A DNA stretch of 64,000 bases from Mycobacterium sp. GA-0227b (GTDB lineage: Bacteria; Actinomycetota; Actinomycetes; Mycobacteriales; Mycobacteriaceae): contig NZ_LQIK01000006.1 in the NCBI RefSeq assembly GCF_001499855.1, forward strand, positions 62,001-126,000. Reading direction: 5' to 3'. The position numbers were made by a program, and so were the translations under genes. Shown here in pieces: positions 40,448 through 49,722 of the stretch. Below the pieces are notes generated by a model. The model saw nothing but the letters and a program-made list of their open reading frames with translations. It ran no database searches and was not told where the DNA came from. The stretch's first letter is position 1, and the number at the start of each line of letters is the position of its first letter.

Positions 40448-40782
40448 GGAGCCTTCCTTCGTCGTTGTCGTTTTCCGCGGGCGATCTCGGTGCCGAGCGC
40501 ATTCAGCGGCGGGGTCCAGAAGCGGCGGAACGCATCGAGCCACTGGTCGACGTCCTGCAGCGCCGTGCCGTTGACCGCGTAGAGCCGGCGTTGGCCGTCC
40601 GGTCGTACGGACGTGAAGCCGTTGTCGCGCAACACTTTCAAGTGCTGCGAGACAGCCGGTTGAGTGATCGCGAACTCCTCGGAGATGGTGGCGCCGATCG
40701 CACCGGCCGACATCTCGCCGTCGGCGAGCAGTTCGAGGATGCGACGGCGCACCGGGTCCCCGAGGACGTCGAACGCGTGCAC
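40444..40782 (-). CDS. ArsR-family transcriptional regulator
   Basis: 112-residue winged-helix regulator: VLGDPVRRRILELLADG (about 5-21), recognition helix TQPAVSQHLKVLRDNG (about 40-55) and wing DGQRRLYAVN (about 62-71). There is no metal-binding CxC motif, so it belongs to the non-metal ArsR group usually paired with AHSA1 genes. GTG start; co-translated with the downstream SRPBCC gene. A palindromic operator lies just upstream. Confidence 0.88.
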   Translation of the reverse strand: MHAFDVLGDPVRRRILELLADGEMSAGAIGATISEEFAITQPAVSQHLKVLRDNGFTSVRPDGQRRLYAVNGTALQDVDQWLDAFRRFWTPPLNALGTEIARGKRQRRRKAP

Positions 40783-40801
40783 CGGTTCAAGGTAAAGCCA
40801 C

Positions 40802-40815
40802 GACTTATATAAGTC
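40802..40815. promoter_or_regulatory. palindromic ArsR operator and promoter
   Basis: GACTTATATAAGTC is a perfect 14-bp palindrome 20 bp upstream of the arsR-type GTG. Read on the minus strand, TTGACT overlaps it as a -35, with TACCTT 17 bp on as a possible -10. A regulator bound here would block its own promoter. The AT-rich stretch stands out from the GC-rich surroundings. Confidence 0.65.
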
Positions 40816-40836
40816 AAGCTTTATTAGATTGCCGCC

Positions 40837-41520
40837 TTATGGCACCGAACTCGCCGACGCGGCGGAGATGACGTCTTGGCTCGCCTGCTGCCTGGCCGTG
40901 TGCCACGACACCGCGGCGGGATACTTGCCCCAGGTGCTGTTGAACATGCCGATGAGCGCCGCCCGGTTGTCGGGGGTGATGACATACACCGGCCCGCCGG
41001 AGTCGCCCTTCTGGCTGACCACGCCGTTGGCCATCGTGAACCAGCCGTTGTTGACCGCCTCGACGTTGCCGCAACTCTCACCGGTGACCACGCCGAAATG
41101 GCACACCGGTTGCCCCGGCGCAGGCACCACAGCGGGGTCCGACACCAGCACCCTGCCGCCGGGCAGGACGTTGTTGACCGCGACGTCGGGGGCCAGCGCG
41201 ATCGCCTCCCAATCGGCGATCTGATGGTTGGTGTCCACGGTGGCGCCGTTGGGCGTGTTGTCGCGGAACACGGTCTGCATGCCGATGAGGTTGCCGTCCC
41301 GGTCCCGGACCGGCCCACTGCCCCGGCAGTGTCCGGCGGTGAACGCGATCCGCGCCTGCGGGTCGACGTAGCCCAGCGTGCAGACGTTGGTGTCCTGGCG
41401 GATTTCCATGCCGGGATAGACCAACACACCCGGGGTTGCCTGCGCGGGCGCGGAACAGAGCGCGAGCGCCGCGATCGGGGCGGCCGCGGCCGCTAGTACG
41501 CGTTTCCATGGTCGGCGCAC
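40837..41520 (-). CDS. secreted trypsin-like serine protease (S1 family)
   Basis: 227-residue exported protein. A basic start plus hydrophobic core ([18 protein letters not shown]) ends with AQA, so cleavage is likely after residue 28. The catalytic triad is visible: H64 in TAGHC, D103 in IADWEAIAL and S174 in QKGDSGGPV. Cys47/65 and Cys140/150 may form disulfides. All catalytic residues are intact, so it should be active. GTG start with GGAGG six bases ahead. Family S1, streptogrisin/trypsin-like; substrate unknown. Confidence 0.88.
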   Translation of the reverse strand: MRRPWKRVLAAAAAPIAALALCSAPAQATPGVLVYPGMEIRQDTNVCTLGYVDPQARIAFTAGHCRGSGPVRDRDGNLIGMQTVFRDNTPNGATVDTNHQIADWEAIALAPDVAVNNVLPGGRVLVSDPAVVPAPGQPVCHFGVVTGESCGNVEAVNNGWFTMANGVVSQKGDSGGPVYVITPDNRAALIGMFNSTWGKYPAAVSWHTARQQASQDVISAASASSVP

Positions 41521-41703
41521 TGTCGCCTCCGCTCCTCGGGCCGATTAAGCCTCGGGCACCCGCGCGTTGCGGGCTCCATATACCCGGGCGAGCATGCGGA
41601 AAACCGCACCCGATACGGAGCAACCACTCGACGATGGTCCCGTCACTTGCCCATCGGCGAAGATCACCGTCGTGTTACGCCCCGGCCGCATTTTCGCCAC
41701 GGG

Positions 41704-43121
41704 CTAGGAATCAAACCCTACGCCGAGGGCGTCAAGCGTCCGCAGGAAAACGTTGCGGTGCCCGGCTTCATGGTCGGCGCGGTCCAGTGACCAGCGGGTC
41801 GCCTGGATGGCGATGCTCGCCAGCGGCTCCGGCGGAAACGGCATCGGCCGCTCGCGCACCATCTGCAGTTCCGTGCGGCCGGTGGGTCGGCCGTCGAGCA
41901 GATCGAGACACACGTCGGCGGCGAACCGCGAGGCGCCCACCCCCAGCCCGGTGAACCCGTTGACGTAGGCGACGCGACCGTCCCTGGCGAGTCCCCAGTG
42001 CGCGCAGAACCGGCTGTTGGTGTCGATCGCACCAGCCCAGCGGTGGCTGAAGCGGACGTCGTCGAGCTGCGGAAAGGTGAGGAAGAAGTGCGCAGCCAGG
42101 CGCCGGTACGTCGCCGGCCGGTCCTCGTAGCCGGGGTCGACCCTGCGTCCGAAGTGGTAGACGGCGTCGTAACCGCCCCATACAATGCGGTTGTCCATGG
42201 TGAGGCGGTAGTAGTGGAACTGGTTGGCGCAGTCGCTGATCCCCTGTCGGTCGCGCCAGCCGATGCGGTCCAGCTGGACGTCGGTGAGCGGCTCGGTGGC
42301 CAGCACGTAGTCGTAAACCGGGACCGTGTGCAACCGGTTTCGCTTGAGCAGGCTCGGATAGACGTTCGTGGCCAGTACCGCCCGCCGGGCGGTGATCACC
42401 GCGGGCGTGCTGTGCACCCGAAGACCGACGCCACCGGAATCCAGCTGCGTGGCGTTGGTGTGCTCGTAGATTCGCACGCCGGCGTCCCGGCACGCCGCGG
42501 CGAGTCCGAACACCAGCTTGGCGGGGTGCACCAACGCACAGGTGTCGGCGCTGAACAGCCCCCGAGGTAGGTCGGCGACCGCACCTTGGCTTGCACTTGC
42601 GCCCTGCCGAGGAACTGCCCCTGCCCGTCGGCCGCGGCCTGTCGCAGCCAGTCGACCTGATGAGGTTCCGTGGCTACCGTCAGCATGCCCGTGCGTTGCC
42701 ATTCGGCGTCGAGACCCAGCTGCCGGATCTCCGCTTCCATACCGTCGAGGTTGTCCCGCCCCATCGCCTCGAGTGTGTGAATCTCGTTGGGCCAGCGCGC
42801 TTTTCCATTCGCAGTGCCGTGGGTGAGGCTGGCCTCCACAAAGCCTCCGTTGCGCCCGGACGCCGCCCATCCGATCCGATTGGCCTCGATCAGCACGATC
42901 CGCTGGTTCGGGTTGCGACGCGCGGCGTGCAGCGCCGTCCACAACCCGGTATATCCACCACCGACGACGACCAGATCGCACGTGACCGGCAGGGTCAGCG
43001 CCGGGTATTGCGGCCGAGTCGTCGGACTGTGGGCAGTCAGCCAGACCGAACCCGGCGCACTCGCCGCCAGCGAACGTTCTACCTGACCAGGATCGACCGG
43101 GGCGTCGAAGACGGTGTCCAC
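41704..43121 (-). pseudogene. FAD-dependent oxidoreductase (DadA/PuuB-like), single frameshift
   Basis: One gene split over two frames. The N-terminal part (from 43121) has the FAD motif VVVGGGYTGLWTALHAARR and runs in frame to about 42560 (SPTYLGG). The C-terminal part (LFSADTCALVHPAKLVFGLAAAC... to 41704) continues in another frame. The break is at a run of five cytosines, 42559-42563; one added base would restore about 472 residues resembling gamma-glutamylputrescine/amino-acid oxidases. It is either a recent pseudogene or a homopolymer sequencing error, since both halves still look conserved. Confidence 0.82.
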
Positions 43122-43131
43122 CTCGCGGACA

Positions 43132-44007
43132 CTACGACGCCGACCGTCGCGAGTGGAGCATCCGCATGTCGAAGCCGAGGATCTGCCAGACCCGATGGAC
43201 GATGGGCGGCGCGCCGATCAGCCGTAGCTGTGATTGGCATGCCTGCTCCAGGGCTGCGGCAGCCCGAACGCCAAGGAACGACAGTTCGCTCACGTCGAGG
43301 TCGACGGGGCCGTCTGGAAGCGCCGCGAGCGCGCCGACGAGGGCGGGCACGCCGAAGGCATCGATCTCGCCGTCGAGGACCGGGCCGGATGTTCTGCAGT
43401 ACAAGCCGAACGGGGTGCAGGAGCCGGCGGGGCCATGGCGAAGGGGGTGCAGGGCCATCACCGCTTCGGCCTGATCATCGATCACGCCGATGTCGTAGGC
43501 GCATAGCGCGGCCATCGGATTGCCTTGGGCCATCCACGCGTCGGCGACATGTTCCCAATGAGCGTGGCTGGCGTGGCGAGTCGGGTCTGCGATGAGCGGC
43601 GTTATGTCGCAGAACACGCGAAGGCCACGGTAGCCGTCGGCAATCGCCTTTCCCACCGCATCGGAGTATCGGGCAAGCTGGGCATCCACGTCGATCGGCG
43701 CGGATAGGTCGTGAAGCTCATCGATGCCGACATGGACGACCTCTTGCAGGGAATCAGCCCCGGGGGCGTCAGTGATTGCGGCGAGTAATCCAGCACCGGC
43801 GTCGTCATCGGCGGTGACCGCGATCGGTCGTTGCCCGAGCTTGGCGCCTTCCAATAACCACTCCGCCGCGGCGGCGTCGCGCTCGGATCGGGTCGAGTAC
43901 GCCCAGCAGGCGTGATCGTTGCAGCCGGTTTCCCGTGCGCTGTCGAAAAACCCGGAGGCCCTCGGTGCAGTCCCCGCAGGCCGAGCCTGCCGAAGATCAG
44001 GCTGCAT
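43132..44007 (-). CDS. MEDS-domain protein with C-terminal STAS domain
   Basis: 291 residues. The N-terminal MEDS (DcmR-type sensory) domain spans about 20-165 (HACWAYSTRSERDAAAAEWL, AYDIGVIDDQAEAVMALHP). A STAS-like domain (about 195-285: GPVDLDVSELSFLGVRAAAALE) resembles anti-anti-sigma factors, with SELSF at the usual phosphorylatable-Ser position. ATG 44007 overlaps the preceding HATPase gene by 11 bp. Together they look like a partner-switch pair. A sigma factor target is not encoded nearby. Confidence 0.75.
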   Translation of the reverse strand: MQPDLRQARPAGTAPRASGFFDSARETGCNDHACWAYSTRSERDAAAAEWLLEGAKLGQRPIAVTADDDAGAGLLAAITDAPGADSLQEVVHVGIDELHDLSAPIDVDAQLARYSDAVGKAIADGYRGLRVFCDITPLIADPTRHASHAHWEHVADAWMAQGNPMAALCAYDIGVIDDQAEAVMALHPLRHGPAGSCTPFGLYCRTSGPVLDGEIDAFGVPALVGALAALPDGPVDLDVSELSFLGVRAAAALEQACQSQLRLIGAPPIVHRVWQILGFDMRMLHSRRSAS

Positions 44008-45010
44008 CGCTGCGGCCTCTGTCTGACGAGGAGATCTCCGCCCAGACCGACTTGCCATGGGGGCCGGCGTCGACGCCCCACCGACTACACAGCGCATCGA
44101 CAACCAGGAGTCCTTTACCGCCTGCTGCTTGGCGTGCCCGATCGAGGACAGGGCGATCCGGGCTCAGGTCCTCAACGGCGATTTCCACCGCGGCGTGAGT
44201 GCGGCTGATCGATACGCGGAAGGGGGAAGCGGCATGGATTATGGCGTTTGTCGCCAGTTCGGACACGACAAGGGATGCGTTGTCGATGATCGCGTCTCTG
44301 CCCCATGCCTTCAGCCGGTCGTTGACGAACTGGCGGGCGGCCCGCACGGCGCTTGGCACCGGGACGTACAACTCCGTTGATTCCAGGTCGCGAACGACCT
44401 CGTTTCGACTTGGCGCGGCCTCGACACCGGGGTCAGCCGACCCGTATGTCTTGGGCGCCACGACGCTGGAGTGCTGAGCGCAAACCTGTTGCACGCTAAC
44501 CAGATCGGTGGCAGTGGTGAGGATGTCCACGGGATAGGCGCAATAGAGGGAGAACTCATGACTGGCCAGAAGGTCGTTCCACATGGCTTCGAGCTCGATC
44601 GCCGTAGCAACGTCATCGGCGGCCCACAGCAGTGCCACCATCTCCCCGAACGCGCGCACCCGGCGTCGGCCACTGCTCGCCGCGGTGATCACTCCGCCGA
44701 TCACCTCGACGAATCGGTCCCGGTGCAGGGCGCCGTCGATCATGAATTTCGCCAACGTCTCCGCGGCGTCCAGGGCGCGGTAGCGGCCGGTTCCACGGGC
44801 TGCGCGCAGGTCGACACCGTGCTCGGCGAGCCGACGGGCGAAGGCATCGCAGTGTGCCGAAGTCGCGATGACCACCACCGCGTCATCGGAAGCCAACCCG
44901 TCGGCCAGGTAGCGGCTGACATCATCAACAACATCATCGTCGGCGTGATAGATGTTCACGACGTGGTCATGCGGCTCCGGGGAGACTCTCCCGTGTCCTG
45001 CTTGGGTCAT
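43997..45010 (-). CDS. MEDS-domain protein with C-terminal HATPase (anti-sigma-type kinase) domain
   Basis: 337 residues. The MEDS sensory domain spans about 15-170 (HDHVVNIYHADDDVVDDVSRYLADGL, FSLYCAYPVDIL). A C-terminal HATPase_c domain of the RsbW/SpoIIAB type is at about 215-330, with N-box VVSELATNAIIHA and a G-box-like GGKGLLVVDALC. It would bind ATP and phosphorylate or sequester a partner. ATG 45010 has GGAGG seven bases ahead. The longer start at 45055 is less likely. It is the first gene of a two-gene operon with a MEDS-STAS protein. Confidence 0.78.
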   Translation of the reverse strand: MTQAGHGRVSPEPHDHVVNIYHADDDVVDDVSRYLADGLASDDAVVVIATSAHCDAFARRLAEHGVDLRAARGTGRYRALDAAETLAKFMIDGALHRDRFVEVIGGVITAASSGRRRVRAFGEMVALLWAADDVATAIELEAMWNDLLASHEFSLYCAYPVDILTTATDLVSVQQVCAQHSSVVAPKTYGSADPGVEAAPSRNEVVRDLESTELYVPVPSAVRAARQFVNDRLKAWGRDAIIDNASLVVSELATNAIIHAASPFRVSISRTHAAVEIAVEDLSPDRPVLDRARQAAGGKGLLVVDALCSRWGVDAGPHGKSVWAEISSSDRGRSDAA

Positions 45011-45112
45011 GGTGGTTGATCCTCCGGACTCGTCGCCGTCGCCTACCGTGAGCATAGACTTCGCAGCCGTCAGGCCGGCCTCGAAGAACCTCTGTTCCTG
45101 GCCCGGTGCCGG

Positions 45113-46069
45113 CTACGCGGTAACCGCGGCGGATTCCTCCGACACGACGCTCCGCTTGGCGGGCATCCAGCCCGGCGGGCCGAAGATGTACCCCAGCTTG
45201 TCGCGCCAGCGGGACGCCCGCCGCACGTCGCGGACAATCGCCACATACTCGTGCGTCTGCAGCGTCCAGATGTTGTAGGTGTCGACCTGCTTGGTCAGTC
45301 CGTAGTGCGGGCGGACGGTTTCGGCGGCGAAACTGCCGAAGATCCGGTCCCACACGATCAAGATGCCGCCGTAGTTCTTGTCGAGGTATTGCCGATCCAT
45401 GCCGTGGTGCACGCGGTGGTGTGACGGCGTATTGAAGACGAATTCTATTGGCGCCCAGAGCTTGCCGATCCGCTCGGTGTGAATCCAGAACTGGTAGATC
45501 AGGTTGATCGAGAAGCTGGCGAAGACGATCCACGGCGGCACGCCCAACAGTGGCAGCAGCGCACGCAAGAAGACGTCCCCGCTGATGTTCCACTTCTGCC
45601 GTAGTGCGGTGGCGAAGTTGAAGTACTGGCTGGAGTGGTGCGCCTGGTGGGTCGCCCAGATCAGCCGGATCCGGTGCGCCATCCGGTGATAGACGTAGTA
45701 GAGCAAGTCCACGCCGACGATCGCGATCACCCACGTGTACCAGGCGTCGGCGGGTAACTGCCACGGTGCGACGTAGACGAACAATGCCGCGTAGCCCAGC
45801 AGCGCGATGAAGTTCAGCACCCCGCTGGTGCCGATCGAGACGACGCCCATCCAGATGCTGGCCCACGCGTCGGACCGCTGATACGCCCCGGCCGGTGCGC
45901 GCCCGGATTCCGATGTCGCCGCCGAAGCGGCTCCGACCTCCTCGTGCGCAAGCCTGCGGGCGGCGGTCCATTCGATGACCAGCAGCAGCAAGAAGAACGG
46001 CACCGCGAATGTCACGGGGTCGTGCATCAGCGGTGGCAACACGTGCGACAAGGCAGCACTCGCGTCCAC
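45113..46069 (-). CDS. sterol desaturase/fatty acid hydroxylase family membrane protein
   Basis: 318-residue membrane diiron oxygenase. The three histidine boxes are present: H128xxxH132, H141xxH144-H145 and H217-H218xxH221-H222, with H197 (WIHTE) as a further ligand. Transmembrane segments lie near 15-33, 70-100 and 108-128. The family includes sterol desaturases, alkylglycerol monooxygenase and fatty acid hydroxylases; the substrate here is unknown. GTG start preceded by GGAGG. The electron donor is not adjacent. Confidence 0.87.
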   Translation of the reverse strand: MDASAALSHVLPPLMHDPVTFAVPFFLLLLVIEWTAARRLAHEEVGAASAATSESGRAPAGAYQRSDAWASIWMGVVSIGTSGVLNFIALLGYAALFVYVAPWQLPADAWYTWVIAIVGVDLLYYVYHRMAHRIRLIWATHQAHHSSQYFNFATALRQKWNISGDVFLRALLPLLGVPPWIVFASFSINLIYQFWIHTERIGKLWAPIEFVFNTPSHHRVHHGMDRQYLDKNYGGILIVWDRIFGSFAAETVRPHYGLTKQVDTYNIWTLQTHEYVAIVRDVRRASRWRDKLGYIFGPPGWMPAKRSVVSEESAAVTA

Positions 46070-46097
46070 GTCGAAACCTCCGGAAAAAGCATACGGC

Positions 46098-47654
46098 TCA
46101 GCGGAAGCTGAGCACCTGATCGCCCCACGCGGTGCGCACGTCGTGGTCGAGGTCGTCGACCACGCGGTCCTGGGCGTCGATGACCAGGGTGGCGCGGCCG
46201 GGATCGCGGTAGGGCGGCCACACCGGATCGCCCGGCCCGCCGGCCGGCGTGCCGTCGACGGCGAAGTTCAGCCAGCGCCGCCGCATCCGCGCCGAAACCG
46301 CCCGACCCGCTTTGAGCCCGCCGAGCTTGAAGGTGGGATCCTTCGGGCCGGCGACCAGATTGCCCCATACATAAGGCAGTTCGGTGGCGTGCGCGGCGCC
46401 GAGGCGCAATAGTCGCAGCATCGGGGTGGCGAAGTCGAACCGGTACAGGTAGACCGGTGCCACCTCGCGATGGCCCTCGGCGAACCACACCGACGGCATC
46501 CGGAACCCGATGTCGCGAGCCACGCCCATGCCGATGGCCTTGCCGCGGCCGCGGTAGGCAGCGCGGATCCGTTCTTCCTCGGGCAGTTGCAGATCCGGCT
46601 GCTCGGCGGCGATCTCGGCGAACATCGCGCGGATCGCCTTGGGCGTGATCGGCATCAGCGGCGACCTCATCCAGCGGAACAGCGCGGCTTCGTGCTTGTT
46701 GGTTCCGATGATCAGCGGGACCGGATGCGTGCGGCCGTCGCGGGCCAGCTGCACCGGATGCGCCGGCACCACATCGCCGTCGATGATCGGCGCGAACGCC
46801 AGCGTGCCCGGGGTGCGCACCGGAATGTCGTCGAACACCCGCTTGGACGCCGCCAGCAGCGCCGCCGTGGGCACCGACGGCAACCGGTCGGCTTCGTCGG
46901 GTCGCACGCCGAGTTCGTCGAGGAACAGCTTCGCGACGCGCCGCGAACGCTCGCGATCGTAGATGGACGTCGCGGGTGAGCTCTGTGCGATCGCCGCTCC
47001 GAACAGCCCCGCGGCGGCCGGGCTGGCCAGCAGCGTGGTGATGATCCCGGCGCCGGCGGATTCGCCGAAGACGGTCACCCGATCCGGGTCTCCCCCGAAC
47101 CCCTCGATGTTCTCGCGGACCCACTGCAGCGCGAACAGCACATCGCGCAGGCCGAGGTTGGTCGTGAACCCGTCACCGAACTCCGACAGGTCCAGGAACC
47201 CCAGCGCGCCCACCCGGTAATTCACGGTGACGATCACTGCCTCGCCGCCTGCCGCGAGTGCACGGCCGTGGTAGAGGGGCTGCGCCGACGAACCGAGGAC
47301 GTAGGCGCCGCCGTGCACCCACACCATCACGGGCTTACCCGCTCCCGGCCCGGTGTCCGAGGCGGCCCACACATTGAGGGTCAGGCAGTCGTCGCCCTGC
47401 GGCGCCCCGAGATCGAGCGGGATCCGCGGATCGGTCGGCTGCGGGCACACCGGGCCGACCCTGGTGGCGTCCGCCGGCTCGGACCAGCGCGTGGGCGGTT
47501 GCGGCGGTCGCCAGCGAAGCTCCCCCGCAGGCGGCGCCGCGTACCGAATTCCCTTCCACACCTTCACGGTTCCGTCGTCGACGCCGCGGACCGGACCGCT
47601 CGCGGTGTCGACGACCGGACCGTCGTCGGCGGTGCGCCCGGCATCGGCCGTCAT
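46098..47654 (-). CDS. type B carboxylesterase/lipase
   Basis: 518-residue alpha/beta hydrolase of the carboxylesterase-B family. The oxyanion hole HGGA is at 114-117 and the nucleophile S199 in FGESAGA. The N-terminal block GPVRGVDDGTVKVWKGIRYA is standard. There is no signal peptide, so it is probably cytoplasmic or surface-associated. Relatives in mycobacteria (LipT type) hydrolyse esters; the natural substrate is unknown. It starts 77 bp from the divergent SMR gene. Confidence 0.9.
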   Translation of the reverse strand: MTADAGRTADDGPVVDTASGPVRGVDDGTVKVWKGIRYAAPPAGELRWRPPQPPTRWSEPADATRVGPVCPQPTDPRIPLDLGAPQGDDCLTLNVWAASDTGPGAGKPVMVWVHGGAYVLGSSAQPLYHGRALAAGGEAVIVTVNYRVGALGFLDLSEFGDGFTTNLGLRDVLFALQWVRENIEGFGGDPDRVTVFGESAGAGIITTLLASPAAAGLFGAAIAQSSPATSIYDRERSRRVAKLFLDELGVRPDEADRLPSVPTAALLAASKRVFDDIPVRTPGTLAFAPIIDGDVVPAHPVQLARDGRTHPVPLIIGTNKHEAALFRWMRSPLMPITPKAIRAMFAEIAAEQPDLQLPEEERIRAAYRGRGKAIGMGVARDIGFRMPSVWFAEGHREVAPVYLYRFDFATPMLRLLRLGAAHATELPYVWGNLVAGPKDPTFKLGGLKAGRAVSARMRRRWLNFAVDGTPAGGPGDPVWPPYRDPGRATLVIDAQDRVVDDLDHDVRTAWGDQVLSFR

Positions 47655-47719
47655 CAGGACTCCTTGGCGTCGGCGGAAAACTGCCTCACCAGGCTACGCG
47701 GGGCACGGCTGGCCTCCGA

Positions 47720-47734
47720 TAGCTTGGTGGCGTG
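47720..47734 (+). promoter_or_regulatory. candidate leaderless promoter of the SMR pair
   Basis: TAGCTT (47720-47725) is followed by six bases and the GTG start at 47732. This spacing is that of mycobacterial leaderless genes, and no Shine-Dalgarno sequence is present. It would drive both SMR genes. Confidence 0.4.
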
Positions 47735-48064
47735 ATCAAGTGGGCGTTGCTCGCCGGGGCCATCGCCGCTGAGGTCGCGGCGACGTTGTCTTTGCGTGCC
47801 TCTCAAGACCATTCGGTGTGGTTGCTTGTGGTGATCGTCGGCTATCTCTGCGCGTTCGTGTTGTTGGCGATGGTGTTGCGCGCCGGGATTGCGGTGGGAG
47901 TGGCCTACGGCATCTGGGGCGCGTTGGGCACCGCGTGTACCGCGGTACTGGCGGCCGTGTTGTTCGGCGACCCGTTCACCTGGCCGATCGTCGCCGGCAT
48001 CGGGCTCATCATCGCCGGCGTCCTGCTCATCGAGCTCGGCTCGCATCGGGCGGCCGAGACGTGA
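47732..48064 (+). CDS. small multidrug resistance (SMR) protein, subunit 1
   Basis: 110-residue four-helix SMR exporter. The essential membrane-embedded glutamate is E14 (AEVAATLSLRA), and the central GVAYGIWGALGTA (about 53-65) is the family signature. SMR proteins export cationic compounds or guanidinium in exchange for protons. Its TGA overlaps the ATG of a second SMR gene, so the two probably form a heterodimer, as in EbrAB-type pairs. Confidence 0.9.
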   Translation: MIKWALLAGAIAAEVAATLSLRASQDHSVWLLVVIVGYLCAFVLLAMVLRAGIAVGVAYGIWGALGTACTAVLAAVLFGDPFTWPIVAGIGLIIAGVLLIELGSHRAAET

Positions 48065-48387
48065 TGTGGTGGACGCTCGCGGGCGCCATCGCGATCGAGG
48101 TTGTCGCGACGCTGTCGCTGCGGGCCTCCGACGGCTTCCGCAAGAAGGCCTGGATCGCCCCAGTGGTGCTCGGCTACCTGGCGTCGTTCTACCTGCTGTG
48201 GCTGACGCTGGGACTCGGGATGCCGGTCGGCATCGCCTACGGAGTGTGGACCGCGTGCGGGGTCGCGCTCGTCGCGCTGATCGCACGGGTGTTGTTCGCC
48301 GAGCCGCTCACCTGGGTGATGGCCTCCGGCATCGCGCTGATCGTGGCGGGTGTGCTCACGATCGAGTTGGCGGGTGCCGCGCACTGA
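48064..48387 (+). CDS. small multidrug resistance (SMR) protein, subunit 2
   Basis: 107-residue SMR protein with the conserved glutamate E12 (AIEVVATLSLRASDGF) and signature GIAYGVWTACGVA (about 57-69). The charged loop GFRKK between helices 1 and 2 differs from its partner, which may fix opposite membrane topology. ATG 48064 overlaps the partner's stop. A GTG one codon earlier is also possible. The 3' end overlaps the convergent MFS gene by 32 bp. Confidence 0.88.
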   Translation: MWWTLAGAIAIEVVATLSLRASDGFRKKAWIAPVVLGYLASFYLLWLTLGLGMPVGIAYGVWTACGVALVALIARVLFAEPLTWVMASGIALIVAGVLTIELAGAAH

Positions 48388-49555
48388 GCACACCGGCCAA
48401 CGCGAGCACCACCACGCCGGCCACCGGAACGCTGAGCAGACCGACCCGCAGGCTCGTCGCATCGGCGACCAGCCCGACGATCAGCGGCGCGCCGAAGAAC
48501 CCGATCCGCATCAGCCAGGTCAGCACCGTCAGCCCGCTGCCCGGCCGCAGGCCGGGAAGCTGATCGGCGCGGTGCATGGCGGCGGGGATCAGGGTGGCCA
48601 CCCCGAAACCCGCGGCGGCGAACCCGCCGACCGTGGCGGGCACCGACGGAAACGCCAGCGCCGCACCCATGCCCGCAGCGGTGAGGACGCCGCCGGCGCG
48701 CACGACCGCGCGTTCGCCGAACCGGTCGACGAGCCGGTCCCCGATCAGCCGCCCGACGAACATCGCCCCGGCCAGCGCGATGTACCCGAAGGCGGCGACC
48801 GCGCCCGGCGCGTTCAGGCTGTCGCGCAGATACAGTGTGGCCCAAGAACTTCCGGCGTCCTCGACAGTGGCGCCCGCGACCGCGATCACCACCAGGGCCA
48901 GCAGTGCGACGTACACCGCCGTCCCGGCGCCACCCGTACCGGTCAGGTGCGCGGCCGGATGGTCGTCGTGATCGGGTCCCTTCAGCAGATACGGGTAGGC
49001 GAACGCGACCACCGCGCAGCACAGCGCCGCGGCGATCGTCAGATGCGTGGTCCGGGAGATGCCGAGTGCGATCGCCCCGGCGCCCATCAACCCGCCGACG
49101 ATCGCGCCCGCGGACCATACGGCGTGAAACGAGTTGATGATGGAACGGCCGTAGTTGCGCTGTAGCCGCAACCCGTGGGCGTTCTGTGCGACGTCGGTGA
49201 TCGCATCCGATGCGCCCGCGACGAACAACGCCGCAGTGAGCATCAGCGGGCTCGATGCCAGGCCGGCGGCCACGACGAACGCGGCGATCCCGACGGTGCC
49301 GACGACCGCCACCCGTGACGAGCGGTAACGCCGGATCAGCGCCGCCGCGGTCAGTCCGGCGACCAGCGCGCCGGCCGAGAACGCCGCGATCGCCGCGCCG
49401 TACACCGCGTTCGACAACTGCAGGTCGGTCTTGATCTCCGGATAACGCGGAAGCAGGTTGGCGAAGATCGCGCCGTTGCTCAAGAACAGCGCGGCCACCG
49501 CGATCCGGGCCCGCCGGTGCTGCGCCCGCGCCGTGTCCAACCGGTCGGCCGCCAT
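48356..49555 (-). CDS. MFS transporter
   Basis: 399 residues, about twelve hydrophobic segments, MFS fold of the fucose-permease/YbjJ-like group (LPRYPEIKTDLQLSNAVYGAA, NAHGLRLQRNYGRSIINSFHAVWSAGA). Substrate unknown. ATG 49555 (MAADRLD) removes an Arg-rich extension that the open frame would allow. TAAGGT seven bases before this ATG fits a leaderless start. The 3' end overlaps the SMR gene by 32 bp. Confidence 0.85.
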   Translation of the reverse strand: MAADRLDTARAQHRRARIAVAALFLSNGAIFANLLPRYPEIKTDLQLSNAVYGAAIAAFSAGALVAGLTAAALIRRYRSSRVAVVGTVGIAAFVVAAGLASSPLMLTAALFVAGASDAITDVAQNAHGLRLQRNYGRSIINSFHAVWSAGAIVGGLMGAGAIALGISRTTHLTIAAALCCAVVAFAYPYLLKGPDHDDHPAAHLTGTGGAGTAVYVALLALVVIAVAGATVEDAGSSWATLYLRDSLNAPGAVAAFGYIALAGAMFVGRLIGDRLVDRFGERAVVRAGGVLTAAGMGAALAFPSVPATVGGFAAAGFGVATLIPAAMHRADQLPGLRPGSGLTVLTWLMRIGFFGAPLIVGLVADATSLRVGLLSVPVAGVVVLALAGVLSARHPPTRS

Positions 49556-49722
49556 GCGGGCGACCTTACGCGAGGGCGAACAGAGCAGATCACCGCCGAA
49601 CGTGCCGCGACCGCCGAATTTGCGGCGGTTTCTTCGCTGTGGGTTCGCCTTGGTCTCACGGTGGGTACGCACCGGATCGTGTCGATCCGCGAGTCGCTTC
49701 CCCGCCAGGCAAGATTGGCGCC

